A stretch of DNA of 64,000 bases from an uncultured Amylibacter sp. (GCA_943846615.1 OX044354.1:1505001-1569000); one strand, 5' to 3'; shown: positions 37,001 through 45,629, counted from the stretch's first letter. The notes: generated by a model from the sequence alone, not told the origin. Made by a program: numbers and translations.

Positions 37001-38463
37001 TAGACAGCCCGTTCCGATATTTTGTTTTGTTGGCAAATATGCGGACGGGCACCAACCTTTTTGAGAACACGGTCTCTTTGTATGACGATATAGCGAGTTA
37101 TGGAGAGCTGTTTAACCCAAGCTTTGTTGGGACCCCTAAAAATCCGACGTTGGGGATCAGTTTGGAAGAGCGGGATAACGACCCTATCGCCGTAGTCGAA
37201 AGTATAATTGAGCAAAACCCCACAGCGATACCTGGTTTTCGTCTGTTTCAAGACCACAACAAACAAGTTTTAGATTATGTGTTGGCGGATAAAACCTGTG
37301 CGAAAATTATACTACGCCGCAATCCCTTGGACAGTTTCATTTCCCACCAAATCGCAAAAAAAACGGGCCAGTGGCAACTGCGTGATTTGGCGGTACGGCG
37401 CACGGCTCAAATTACGTTCGATATTAATAAGTTTCAGATGTATTTAGGGAAAATGAAGCGTCACGAGGCGACGATAGAGCAAGTCATTCGTGAAACCGGA
37501 CAGGCGGCCTTTCAGATAAAATACGACCAAATGGCACGGATTGAAACGTTTAATGGTGTTGCCAACTTTTTGGGATTGGATCAACGGATAGCGGATTTCG
37601 CAGCCATAACAAAACGCCAAAACCCGGCAGGATTGCGGGACAAGGTGACGAATTATGATGAAATGCAAGCGGGGTTGCGCGAGTTAAATCATTTTGAATC
37701 TGACGCTGATCCGTATGTCGAACCATCTAAAGCGCGCGGCAGTGTGACGATTCATGCCGGGCGGACTGTTCCCATAATGTATTTCCCGCTAACGCATAAT
37801 CGCAAGGATCCAGTCTTGGATTGGATGTGTGACATGGAATTGGATCATCAACCAGCACAAACAAAAATGAAGGGTCGCGAAGTTCTCGACTGGCTATCCA
37901 ACAAAACGGATCGCGTTATTTTCACCTGTTTGGAAAACCCGATTGAACGAGCCTATCGTGCCTTCAACAATCGTATCGCTTTTATAGATCCAGAAAAAAA
38001 CAAATGGATCAGGCGGGTTTTGATTGGTCAATATGACCTTGAGCTCCCGACCTGGCCAGAAGGCGGAACGCCTGGTGCGGATGATATGGCGAATGCGAAT
38101 TACACGCCCGCACAGCACGGCCAAAACTTTGAAAAGTTTCTCGATTTTGTATATGGGAATTTGCGCGACCAAACCCGTGCACCCATCGATCCACAATGGT
38201 GCAGTCAGCATGCAGCAATCGCTGGTTATGCGCGTTGGTCTGTTCCAAATTTTGTGATTGCACCCGATCAATGCAAGATGATGTTTGCAACCATTCAAGA
38301 GCAGTTGGCGATCAATCCTGCGCGGGAATACCAACCTGTCGTTCAATCGGAACTGATCACATTGGCAGACGTGTATAACGCGAAAATAGAGGTGAAAGCA
38401 CGCAAGGCCTATGCAGAAGACTATCAAAAATTTGGCTTCCAAAACTGGAAGCCAAAAGTTTAA
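36997..38463 (+). CDS. Two-domain sulfotransferase-like protein (NodH-type + Sulfotransfer_2-type)
   Basis: Sulfotransferases move sulfate from PAPS to an acceptor sugar. Residues 1-240 resemble the NodH/Stf0-type fold: LLANMRTGTNLFENTV in the PAPS-loop position and GELFNPSF, later ILRRNPLDSFISHQIA. Residues from about 250 to 488 look like a second sulfotransferase domain, with the 3'-phosphate-like segment CLENPIERAYRAFNNRI and ARWSVPNFVIAPDQ. Both loops are altered from the strict consensus, so activity is uncertain. It is coupled to the preceding gene by ATGA and meets ptsN tail to tail with a 4-bp stop overlap. Confidence 0.75.
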   Translation: MIDSPFRYFVLLANMRTGTNLFENTVSLYDDIASYGELFNPSFVGTPKNPTLGISLEERDNDPIAVVESIIEQNPTAIPGFRLFQDHNKQVLDYVLADKTCAKIILRRNPLDSFISHQIAKKTGQWQLRDLAVRRTAQITFDINKFQMYLGKMKRHEATIEQVIRETGQAAFQIKYDQMARIETFNGVANFLGLDQRIADFAAITKRQNPAGLRDKVTNYDEMQAGLRELNHFESDADPYVEPSKARGSVTIHAGRTVPIMYFPLTHNRKDPVLDWMCDMELDHQPAQTKMKGREVLDWLSNKTDRVIFTCLENPIERAYRAFNNRIAFIDPEKNKWIRRVLIGQYDLELPTWPEGGTPGADDMANANYTPAQHGQNFEKFLDFVYGNLRDQTRAPIDPQWCSQHAAIAGYARWSVPNFVIAPDQCKMMFATIQEQLAINPAREYQPVVQSELITLADVYNAKIEVKARKAYAEDYQKFGFQNWKPKV

Positions 38464-38924
38464 GCTGCTTGAATATTGTCTACTTGCGTCAGCAACGCAT
38501 ACAACGCCGCAGCATCGTCATTTGCGCGCAATTTTGAACAGGTATTTTCTGAACGCAATGTACGTGAAACCAATGCTAAGGCTTTCAAATGTTCAGCACC
38601 TTCTTTTTGTGGTGCAAGGATCGTGAAAATCAAATCTACAGGCTGTCGATCCATTGAATCGAAATCGACTGGCTTTTCCAAACGTGTGAAAAAGCCATAG
38701 ACGCGATCCAAACCATCAAAACGCGCGTGCGGGATAGCAACGCCACGACCAACACCCGTTGATCCCAGTTTTTCACGTTCTGTCAACGCCGCAACAACTT
38801 CTGATGCGTCCAAGCCGTAAACAGATGCCGCTTGCTCGGAAATTTCCTGCAAAAGGCGTTTTTTACTGCTTGTTTGCGACGAAAACCTTACGGCTTCGGC
38901 GTTTACAATGTCTTTTAGGTCCAT
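38460..38924 (-). CDS. ptsN: Nitrogen-regulatory PTS IIA protein (EIIA-Ntr)
   Basis: EIIA-Ntr is the last phospho-acceptor of the nitrogen PTS and regulates potassium transport and stress responses in other bacteria. The phosphorylated His is H66 in GVAIPHAR. The 154 residues fit the family. It follows hpf by 26 bp and lies at the end of the lptC–lptA–lptB–hpf run, the usual place in alphaproteobacteria. Other PTS-Ntr genes (ptsP, npr) are not in the window. Confidence 0.95.
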   Translation of the reverse strand: MDLKDIVNAEAVRFSSQTSSKKRLLQEISEQAASVYGLDASEVVAALTEREKLGSTGVGRGVAIPHARFDGLDRVYGFFTRLEKPVDFDSMDRQPVDLIFTILAPQKEGAEHLKALALVSRTLRSENTCSKLRANDDAAALYALLTQVDNIQAA

Positions 38925-38950
38925 CTCACTATCCCTAGCTTTGATCGGTC

Positions 38951-39529
38951 CTATCTCAAATTACTAGGATCGATCCAACCAATATTTCCATCCTTGCGTC
39001 GGTATACAACGTTCAGGCCTTCACTGCCTTCGTTCTTAAACACAAGGACCGCTTCGTCCGCCAGTTCCATCTGCATCACAGCTTCGCCAACTGACAGCGA
39101 TTTAATTCCAGTTTCCATTTCTGCAACGATGATTGGTGCCAGCGTTTCATTTTCCGCTGCTTCACTATCATCCTGCTCTGAAGCGAGGATATACGATGAT
39201 GCGCCGAAGGATTCAATGGGCGTCGTACGTTGGTTTGCGTGATCCTTCAATCTGCGCTTATATCTGCGCAATTGTTTTTCGATCTTGTTCGCACAGTGAT
39301 CAAAGCTGGCGTAAATTTCGCTGGCCCGTGCGGACGCATTCACAGTCATACCTGTGGATAAATGTATTGCAACTTCACAAGCAAATTCATGCGCATCTTT
39401 GGAAAATATTATCAGGGCATCCGTTGGTCGTTCTGCATATTTTCCAATGATTTCAGAAATTTCTGCCTTTACATGAGTTTGCAAGCTTTCGCCGATGTCG
39501 ATATGTTTTCCACTGATCTGATAGCGCAT
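38951..39529 (-). CDS. hpf: Ribosome hibernation promoting factor (long HPF)
   Basis: Long HPF binds the decoding region of idle 30S subunits and pairs 70S ribosomes into 100S dimers. The N-terminal S30AE domain (about residues 1-100, from MRYQISGKHIDIG) is joined to a C-terminal dimerisation domain (about 135-190, EAVMQMELADEAVLVFKNE). The strong AAGGAG 6 bases before the ATG at 39529 fixes this start; 192 residues result. A hairpin lies in its leader. Confidence 0.95.
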   Translation of the reverse strand: MRYQISGKHIDIGESLQTHVKAEISEIIGKYAERPTDALIIFSKDAHEFACEVAIHLSTGMTVNASARASEIYASFDHCANKIEKQLRRYKRRLKDHANQRTTPIESFGASSYILASEQDDSEAAENETLAPIIVAEMETGIKSLSVGEAVMQMELADEAVLVFKNEGSEGLNVVYRRKDGNIGWIDPSNLR

Positions 39530-39571
39530 ATTTTCTCCTTTGTTAGTCATTTAAAAAACAAACGGCCGCAT

Positions 39572-39593
39572 ACCTTGGGGGGAATCCCAAGGT
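39572..39593 (-). other. Hairpin in the lptB–hpf gap, hpf leader
   Basis: ACCTTGGG and CCCAAGGT form a perfect 8-bp stem with a 6-base loop. On the minus strand a GC-rich stretch and TTTTTT come about 15 bases later, then the hpf ribosome site. It could be a terminator for lptB with part of the leader, or an attenuator of hpf; the T run is too far for a classical terminator. Confidence 0.45.
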
Positions 39594-39733
39594 TCAGTGC
39601 CGTGTTTCATAAATATGCATAACAACAGACTAGAGCGGGAAAGCCGAAGAGACAATCTTGAAAATATTAAATATTTCGTCACAATTACGCGAGTTATTAA
39701 CCTTTCTGGGATCAAAGTGATTCGAAATACAGG

Positions 39734-40474
39734 TTAGGCGCGAAAGTCATCACCCAAATAAACCCGACGCACTTCTTTGTTGGTGACAACCTGTTTTGGC
39801 GTGCCGCTCATCAAAACTTTGCCGTCGTGTAAAATATAGGCGCGATCGACGATTTCCAACGTTTCACGTACATTATGATCGGTAATCAAAACGCCGATGT
39901 CGCGCTCTTTCAACTGGGAAACCAGTGCACGAATGTCACCAACCGCAATGGGATCAACCCCAGCAAAGGGCTCGTCCAGCAGAACATATGCTGGATTGGC
40001 GGCCAAACAGCGTGCAATTTCAACGCGCCGACGCTCGCCGCCTGACAATGCGACTGCGGGTGATTTTCGAATGTGCTCGATGGAAAACTCTGCAATCAAA
40101 TCGTTGACGCGCTGCGTAGCGGCGGCTTTGCCGTCGGCCCACAGTTCGGCGACTGCAGCGATGTTTTGTTCCACATTCAAGCCGCGAAAAATGCTGGCTT
40201 CTTGTGGCAAGTACCCCAAACCCAATTGCGCACGACGATACATTGGTAGTTGGGTCGCATCACGACCATCCACGCTAACGCTGCCTTTGTCTGGGCTGAC
40301 CAGCCCTGCAACTGAATAGAAACAGGTCGTTTTACCCGCGCCATTTGGCCCCAATAGTGCGACAACCTCACCTTTGCGAAGCTCTAAATTTACGTCGCGC
40401 AAAACCACGCGTTTTTTGTACGCTTTGCCTAACCCTTGAACGACTAAGCCATCTTTGGTGTTCGATTTCGCCAT
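39734..40474 (-). CDS. lptB: LPS export ABC transporter ATP-binding protein LptB
   Basis: LptB powers LPS extraction from the inner membrane with LptFG. The P-loop GPNGAGKT is at residues 42-49, the signature LSGGERRRVEIARCL in the middle and YVLLDEPFAGVDP as Walker B. Length is 246 residues. LptF and LptG are not in the window. lptA ends 1 bp upstream. rpoN, which sits next in some alphaproteobacteria, is absent here. Confidence 0.95.
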   Translation of the reverse strand: MAKSNTKDGLVVQGLGKAYKKRVVLRDVNLELRKGEVVALLGPNGAGKTTCFYSVAGLVSPDKGSVSVDGRDATQLPMYRRAQLGLGYLPQEASIFRGLNVEQNIAAVAELWADGKAAATQRVNDLIAEFSIEHIRKSPAVALSGGERRRVEIARCLAANPAYVLLDEPFAGVDPIAVGDIRALVSQLKERDIGVLITDHNVRETLEIVDRAYILHDGKVLMSGTPKQVVTNKEVRRVYLGDDFRA

Positions 40475-40475
40475 G

Positions 40476-40958
40476 CTATTTTGGGGTCAGAACAGTTTTG
40501 ACATTGCCAGAAACCTTGGCCGTATTTGCCAAAACATTCAAATCCATACGATCGCCTGAAATAGCGGTTGCGCCTTGGACCAGTAAAACATTTCCGGTCA
40601 TGACCAACCCACCAGCGGAAACATTATAAACTGCATTCGCGGCCTCTGCCATGTCGACACCATTGGTGAAAACGACATTTCCAGTGGCAGTTACAGATGA
40701 AATCTGACCGCCTGTTTGATCGTAACGTACGGATATTTGATCGGCACCCAGACGCAATTCACCTTGTCCAACTTTGGCATTGCCGCTGAAACTGGCGCTG
40801 TTTGATGATTGATCAACTGATAACGTGTCCGCAGTGATTTCGACGGGCAATGTAGCGTCGTGTTTGCCGCCCCCCAGTAAAATGCCACCAGATTGCGCAA
40901 CCGCAATCGAACCCATGCAGCTGAAAATGACAGCCATTATTTTAAGGTTTTGTTTCAT
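40476..40958 (-). CDS. lptA: LPS transport periplasmic protein LptA
   Basis: LptA is the periplasmic bridge carrying LPS between LptC and LptD. A signal peptide (MKQNLKIMAVIFSCMGSIAVAQS) precedes an OstA-type beta-jellyroll rich in short repeats (NSASFSGNAKVGQG, GDRMDLNVLANTAKVSG). It has 160 residues, normal for the family. It lies between lptC (4-bp gap) and lptB. Confidence 0.9.
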   Translation of the reverse strand: MKQNLKIMAVIFSCMGSIAVAQSGGILLGGGKHDATLPVEITADTLSVDQSSNSASFSGNAKVGQGELRLGADQISVRYDQTGGQISSVTATGNVVFTNGVDMAEAANAVYNVSAGGLVMTGNVLLVQGATAISGDRMDLNVLANTAKVSGNVKTVLTPK

Positions 40959-40962
40959 AGCA

Positions 40963-41595
40963 TTACTTTGCGGATTTGGACGCAGAAGGCAAGTAGATCA
41001 AGCGCACACCGCCCCAAAATTCAATCCGACCCTCGGGAGAGTTCAGATTGCTTTCGTCCGATTGAGTTGCCTGCATGGCTCCCGCGGTGATTGATCCCGC
41101 TGGCCCCTCGGCGCGAACAGCAACCGGACTTACGGCGCGTCCAGCTTTTAAATCCATGCGAATTTTGTCGCTATATGCGGTGTACCCATTCGTGGTTTCA
41201 AAGGTAACGCCACCTTCCAGTTGGGCCGACTGCTCGTTGAAATTCACCGAACCGCTCGTTGCGGTTGCTTTGAACCCGATGCCACCTGTCGTGTCCACTT
41301 CCAAACGTGGCTGCACCAAATCAATGCGATTTGGTCGGGGCGCATCTGGCAATGCTTCGACAGCTTCCAATGTGAATGCATCACCCGACTGGGTCAGCCC
41401 TGCGAAACGCGGATTGGTTATTTTTTGGTCTACCGCCAATTCTTGCATTTCAGTGGTGGTCAAAATCTCGCCTGTGCGGATCGCGTCATTATTACTCTGG
41501 GCGAAGATGCTGATGAACAGCCCTACCGCGATGACAGGCAGAACGTATTTTGCGATTCTCACGCCTTGTGAATATGTGTCGGGACGCTGGTTCAT
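40963..41595 (-). CDS. lptC: LPS export protein LptC
   Basis: LptC is a single-span inner-membrane protein that passes LPS from LptBFG to LptA. One helix (YVLPVIAVGLFISIFA, about residues 17-32) anchors an LptC beta-fold domain with GSVNFNEQSAQLEGGVTFE. Length is 210 residues. Its start overlaps the stop of the RNase D gene by one base. Confidence 0.85.
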   Translation of the reverse strand: MNQRPDTYSQGVRIAKYVLPVIAVGLFISIFAQSNNDAIRTGEILTTTEMQELAVDQKITNPRFAGLTQSGDAFTLEAVEALPDAPRPNRIDLVQPRLEVDTTGGIGFKATATSGSVNFNEQSAQLEGGVTFETTNGYTAYSDKIRMDLKAGRAVSPVAVRAEGPAGSITAGAMQATQSDESNLNSPEGRIEFWGGVRLIYLPSASKSAK

Positions 41596-42209
41596 TACAT
41601 ATGCGCAAAAATATCGTTGTCTGCCCAGCCCGCTAAATCCAATGCGGCACGTATCGGCAGGAAATCAAAACAAGCTTGGGCCATTTCCATTCGCCCTTCG
41701 CGCACCAAATTCACGTTCAATTTTTCCATCAACTGATGCAAATATAAAACATCACTAGCGGCATAGTTCAGCTGTGCTTTGGTCAATTCGGGGGCCCCCC
41801 AATCCGAACTCTGTTGTTGTTTGGAAATATCCACCGACAACATTTCATGCAGCAGCGCCTTTAATCCGTGACGATCCGTGTAGGTCCGAACCAACTTCGA
41901 AGCGATTTTAGTGCAGTATATAGGCGCAGTGCGTGTGCCATAATGGTTTTCCAGCGCGGCAATATCAAAGCGCGCGAAATGAAACAGCTTAATTTGATCT
42001 GGATTTGCCAGCATTTTGCACAAATAGGGCGCATGCGTATTGCCCTGTTCCACCTGTATAATATGGGCGTTTCCGTCGCCGCTGGACAATTGAACAACGC
42101 ACAAACGATCGCGATGTGGATTCAAGCCCATGGTCTCAGTGTCAATTGCGACAACAGGGCCAAGATCTAGATCGGCGGGTAAATCGTTTATATAGGTAAA
42201 AATCGTCAT
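41595..42209 (-). CDS. Short ribonuclease D (3'-5' exonuclease domain only)
   Basis: The 204 residues contain a DEDDy exonuclease: D23 and E25 (DTETMG), D82 (HFARFD) and the YAASDVLYL motif. The HRDC domains of full-length RNase D are absent, so this is the short form known in several alphaproteobacteria. In E. coli RNase D trims tRNA 3' ends; the substrate here is unknown. It heads the leftward lptC–lptA–lptB run, so LPS export genes are likely co-transcribed with it. Confidence 0.9.
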   Translation of the reverse strand: MTIFTYINDLPADLDLGPVVAIDTETMGLNPHRDRLCVVQLSSGDGNAHIIQVEQGNTHAPYLCKMLANPDQIKLFHFARFDIAALENHYGTRTAPIYCTKIASKLVRTYTDRHGLKALLHEMLSVDISKQQQSSDWGAPELTKAQLNYAASDVLYLHQLMEKLNVNLVREGRMEMAQACFDFLPIRAALDLAGWADNDIFAHM

Positions 42210-42353
42210 GCCTCATATATATGCGCAGACTGCCATCAACGAAAGCAAGTTTTGGAAATCGGCTGGTCCCCGCCAAAGGGGGCAAAACTGGCTGCATCAA
42301 ATTTGAAATTTCGTATTCAATTATGAGCCTCCCATAGGGTCGCGCAAACATTG

Positions 42354-42359
42354 TATAAT
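42354..42359 (+). promoter_or_regulatory. Candidate -10 box upstream of the 92-aa gene
   Basis: TATAAT in TTGTATAATC lies 54 bases before the GTG start. No convincing -35 hexamer is found 16-18 bases upstream. The rest of the 204-bp gap between the RNase D gene and this gene shows no other clear signal. Confidence 0.25.
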
Positions 42360-42413
42360 CTCAAGTGGGTGCATAAGGGAATTGGCGCAAGCCATATTGG
42401 TCAAGGATAGATC

Positions 42414-42692
42414 GTGGAAAATACAAAGTATTCTAAGGTCGTGGACTTCGCGGCGATTAGACAGGTGAAATTAAACCAAATTCAACCTTGCCCAAAAGTT
42501 GATAACGTCGATTACGCATTGGCCTGTATTTCAAGTTTCGAAGAAGATTTGATGGGTGCTGAAAAAACGTTAGAGTGGTATATGGCTAATCAACCGGATC
42601 ATCGCAAACACGAATTGCGCAATGTTGTTAAAACATTATCAGCAGTGCGCAAAGAATTGGATGATTTGGCTCTGACAGTCTACGAAATTTAG
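42414..42692 (+). CDS. Hypothetical protein, 92 aa
   Basis: GTG with AAGGA 7 bases upstream opens a 92-codon frame. The protein has no membrane segment or signal peptide; it is predicted mostly helical and charged, with helical stretches from about residue 38 (SFEEDLMGAEKTLEWYM) and 65 (VVKTLSAVRKELDDLA). No family is recognised. It ends 7 bp before the LysR-type gene on the other strand, with no obvious functional link. Good start context makes it likely to be expressed. Confidence 0.65.
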   Translation: MENTKYSKVVDFAAIRQVKLNQIQPCPKVDNVDYALACISSFEEDLMGAEKTLEWYMANQPDHRKHELRNVVKTLSAVRKELDDLALTVYEI

Positions 42693-42699
42693 GCAGGCA

Positions 42700-43566
42700 T
42701 TACCATTTACAAAGGCCACAAAGGCATTTGTTAGGATGTGAAAATACGGTACTAAGCCATTGCGTAGCCAGTGTAATGACGGGTTCGTTTTTACGCTTTT
42801 CTAAATAGGCTAACCACATTTTACGGCTGGCGGTCACAGGGCTTTCGCCAAGCGGTTCAAGAGCATACAGTCCGGAAAATTTATTGGCGATACAACTGGG
42901 CAGTAAACAGCCAAATTCAGAACGCTTTGCGGCCTTGGCGATGCCTGGATAATTGTCGATGCGCAGACTTGGTTCGCATTGGAAATATTCCCGCGCCATT
43001 TTCATTTCGGGCAACCAATCCAATTCCTGTGGTAAGCCAACCCATTTGTTTGGTTTCGATTCCAGTGGCGCATACAACGCAACTGGCACAGTCGCCAAAG
43101 GTTTGCGTACTAAGTCCGTTTCTTTGGGCTCGGACAGTCGCAGCGAAATATCAGCGTGGCCTAAACTGAGATTCACCACTGATTCAGATGCTTGTAAGAT
43201 CAGTTCGACGGACGGGTTCTTTTCTAAGAATAGGTATGAATATTCGGAGAGAAAGAAGTTATTGATGAACGACAATCCGTTGATCACAAAGGGGCCGCTG
43301 AAAACTTCTTGGTGAAAGTTGTCGTTTTCAAATTGAGTGATTTGCCCATCCAGCGCCACGGCCGTTTGGATCAACTTTTCGCCAAATGGCGTTGCTATTT
43401 TGGCGCCATCGACCGTGGAAAATATCGGTGTACGATAAATTTTTTCTAACGATTCAATTTTGCGCGCAACAGTTATCGCTGACGTTTTCAATTCTCGCGC
43501 GGCCAATTTGTAAGAGCCGTATCGCGATACTATCATCGCGTATTTAAATAGATGCCAGTTCTTCAT
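42700..43566 (-). CDS. LysR-type transcriptional regulator
   Basis: The N-terminal helix-turn-helix is visible (YGSYKLAARELKTSAITVARKIESLE, about 16-41, in two parts), followed by a periplasmic-binding-like effector domain. It has 288 residues, typical of LysR regulators. The Cys-rich C-terminus (NKCLCGLCKW) is unusual and may bind metal or be a chance ending. No obvious target gene diverges from it: tRNA-Leu lies 48 bp away on the same strand. Effector and targets are unknown. Confidence 0.82.
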   Translation of the reverse strand: MKNWHLFKYAMIVSRYGSYKLAARELKTSAITVARKIESLEKIYRTPIFSTVDGAKIATPFGEKLIQTAVALDGQITQFENDNFHQEVFSGPFVINGLSFINNFFLSEYSYLFLEKNPSVELILQASESVVNLSLGHADISLRLSEPKETDLVRKPLATVPVALYAPLESKPNKWVGLPQELDWLPEMKMAREYFQCEPSLRIDNYPGIAKAAKRSEFGCLLPSCIANKFSGLYALEPLGESPVTASRKMWLAYLEKRKNEPVITLATQWLSTVFSHPNKCLCGLCKW

Positions 43567-43613
43567 AAGTTACCGTAAAAATAAAGTGAGTCGAAATAAA
43601 GGCTGAAAATTTT

Positions 43614-43699
43614 TGGTGCCCAGAAGAGGACTTGAACCTCCACGTCCATAAGGACACTAGCACCTGAAGCTAGCGCGTCTACCATTCCGCCACCTGGGC
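43614..43699 (-). tRNA. tRNA-Leu (anticodon CAG)
   Basis: The minus strand folds as a class II tRNA: acceptor stem GCCCAGG with TCTGGGC, D arm, anticodon stem CTAGC/GCTAG with loop TTCAGGT (anticodon CAG), a long variable arm, T arm GGTTCAAGTCC and encoded CCA. The 86-nt length includes CCA. It is a stand-alone gene. Confidence 0.96.
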
Positions 43700-43836
43700 A
43701 AAAGGTGCGTCTTGATTTGCGATTATACCCAGCAGATTGCGCTGTCAACGCAATGTTAGAATGAAGCGCGATTGAGCCTTGATGCTGGGCGCTGGGCGAT
43801 ATAGTTTCGCGCCAAGTTAATTTACGGAGAGACGAT

Positions 43837-44829
43837 ATGTCTGGCACCTCGAAATTGGTAACTATCTTTGGCGGCTCTGGCTTTGTTGGGCGCTATGTTG
43901 CGCGTCGCATGGCAAAAGAGGGCTGGCGTGTTCGTGTGGCCGTGACCCGTCCAAACGAGGCGAATTTTGTGCGCCCTTATGGTGCTGTTGGTCAGGTCGA
44001 ACCAATTTTTGCTGATATTCGTCATGACCTGTCGGTTGAGGGTGCGATTGCTGGTGCCGATGCCGTTGTAAATTGTGTTGGCATTTTAAACGAAACCAGA
44101 AGCAAGAAGTTTGATGACCTTCAGGCCGAAGGCGCTGGGCGCATTGCACGGATTGCGGCGCAACAGGGTGTTAAAACATTGGTTCACTTTTCAGCCATTG
44201 GCGCAGATAAAAACGCGGAGAGTGAATATTCCCAAACCAAGGCCGAAGGCGAGCGTTTGGTGAAGAAGGCATTTAAGTCCGCCATGATTATTCGCCCATC
44301 CATCGTGTTCGGTAATGAAGATCAATTTTTCAACCGCTTTGCGACACTGGCGAAGTTTTCGCCTGTTGTACCGGTAGTTGGTGGTGATACGAAATTCCAA
44401 CCTGTGTTTGTTGACGATCTGGCGGCCGCTGCCGTGCAGGGTGTTTTGGGTAATGCCAAGGCTGGTGTTTATGAGCTGGGCGGGCCAGAAGTGGCGACGT
44501 TTAGTGATCTTATTACCAAACTGATGGGTGTTATTCGCCGCAAGCGTTTGATTGTGAATGTTCCGTTTTTTGTCGCTGGTATGAAGGCCTGGGGATTTGA
44601 TTTGGCACAGAAGATTTCGTTGGGTTTATTCACCAACCGAATCCTGACACGTGACCAAGTAAAGTCGCTGAAAGTAGATAATGTAGTCGGCGCGAAAGCG
44701 AATGGTTTCAAAGTGTTAGGCATCGAAGCCACCGCAATGGATGCCGTGATGGAAGAGTATTTGTACCGTCACCGCCCATATGGTCAGTACACTGAATTGA
44801 CAGAAACTGCGGGCAAATTGAAAGCCTAG
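43837..44829 (+). CDS. NDUFA9-like NAD(P)-binding protein, SDR family
   Basis: The N-terminal Rossmann loop GGSGFVGRYVARRM and the Tyr/Lys pair in YSQTKAEGERL fit an atypical SDR of the NDUFA9 (complex I 39-kDa accessory subunit) type. In alphaproteobacteria these proteins are associated with complex I or with ubiquinone synthesis; the exact role is not proven. Length is 330 residues. Its stop overlaps that of uppP tail to tail (CTAG). Confidence 0.87.
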   Translation: MSGTSKLVTIFGGSGFVGRYVARRMAKEGWRVRVAVTRPNEANFVRPYGAVGQVEPIFADIRHDLSVEGAIAGADAVVNCVGILNETRSKKFDDLQAEGAGRIARIAAQQGVKTLVHFSAIGADKNAESEYSQTKAEGERLVKKAFKSAMIIRPSIVFGNEDQFFNRFATLAKFSPVVPVVGGDTKFQPVFVDDLAAAAVQGVLGNAKAGVYELGGPEVATFSDLITKLMGVIRRKRLIVNVPFFVAGMKAWGFDLAQKISLGLFTNRILTRDQVKSLKVDNVVGAKANGFKVLGIEATAMDAVMEEYLYRHRPYGQYTELTETAGKLKA

Positions 44830-45629
44830 GTATAAGCGATCCACAGCAGCGTAATTCCAAGGAAAAAGCGGTAGATTACGTATGGTGTGAAGCTGACTGA
44901 TTTCAGCAATCGCATCATGAGTGTGAGGGCCAGTAGGCCCGCCGCGAACGAGAAGATTGCGGCGATCACGCCGTTTTTGGCGGCGGCCCAATCGGCATTC
45001 GCCGCGACCTCTACACCCAGCAATGTACCTGATGCGATGATCGTTGGGATCGACATCAACATCGCAATTTTCGCGCCGTCTGTTCGGGTGTATCCTAATT
45101 GACGGGCACCTGTGATTGTCATGCCTGAACGCGATGAACCTGGGATTAATGCGACGGCCTGCCAGAGGCCCATTTTGATTGCGTCAGGGATGTTCCAGTT
45201 GCCCTCGGACTTGGTTTGGGGCGCCTTTTGATCGACCCAGTAAAGGAGTAGACCAAAGATCAGCATCGACCATCCGATCACCTTGATCGAACGCATTGCA
45301 TCATCCAATCCCGTCAATTTCAGCATCAGACCGAACAAGATCACCGGAATTGTTGCGATGATTAGCAACATGGCCAAGCGCGCGCCAGCACTGGATGTAT
45401 CGCCAGTAATTAGACGGAAAAAACCGAAGAATGCGGACTTCACGTCCGTCCAGAAATACAAAATCACCGCGCCCAAGGTGCCGATGTGAACGGCGACGTC
45501 GATAAATTGGCCTTGGTCATCTTGGCCTGTAAGGGTCGGCATCATTGCCAGATGACCCGATGATGAAACAGGTAGGAATTCCGTTAAACCTTGGATAAGG
45601 GCCAGTAGCAGTAGGTAATACAGGGACAT
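44826..45629 (-). CDS. uppP: Undecaprenyl-diphosphatase UppP (BacA)
   Basis: UppP recycles the carrier undecaprenyl-PP to undecaprenyl-P for peptidoglycan and other surface glycans. Conserved motifs are TEFLPVSSSGHLAM near the N-terminus and the PGSSRSGMTITGA loop. It has about eight membrane helices and 267 residues, as expected. Its carrier product serves glycan assembly like that encoded at 28-38 kb. It is divergent from gltD across 218 bp. Confidence 0.95.
   Translation of the reverse strand: MSLYYLLLLALIQGLTEFLPVSSSGHLAMMPTLTGQDDQGQFIDVAVHIGTLGAVILYFWTDVKSAFFGFFRLITGDTSSAGARLAMLLIIATIPVILFGLMLKLTGLDDAMRSIKVIGWSMLIFGLLLYWVDQKAPQTKSEGNWNIPDAIKMGLWQAVALIPGSSRSGMTITGARQLGYTRTDGAKIAMLMSIPTIIASGTLLGVEVAANADWAAAKNGVIAAIFSFAAGLLALTLMMRLLKSVSFTPYVIYRFFLGITLLWIAYT

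Noticed and set aside
28315..38463. Glycan region as a recently acquired island
   Set aside because: No integrase, transposase, flanking tRNA or direct repeat was seen, and codon use by eye is like its neighbours.
39530..39733. Missing rpoN as an unusual deletion
   Set aside because: The lptB–hpf–ptsN order without rpoN is, to my knowledge, normal in Rhodobacterales, so its absence is not notable.
43563..43847. 94-codon minus-strand frame over the tRNA-Leu region
   Set aside because: It reads through the tRNA-Leu gene, whose structure is far stronger evidence.
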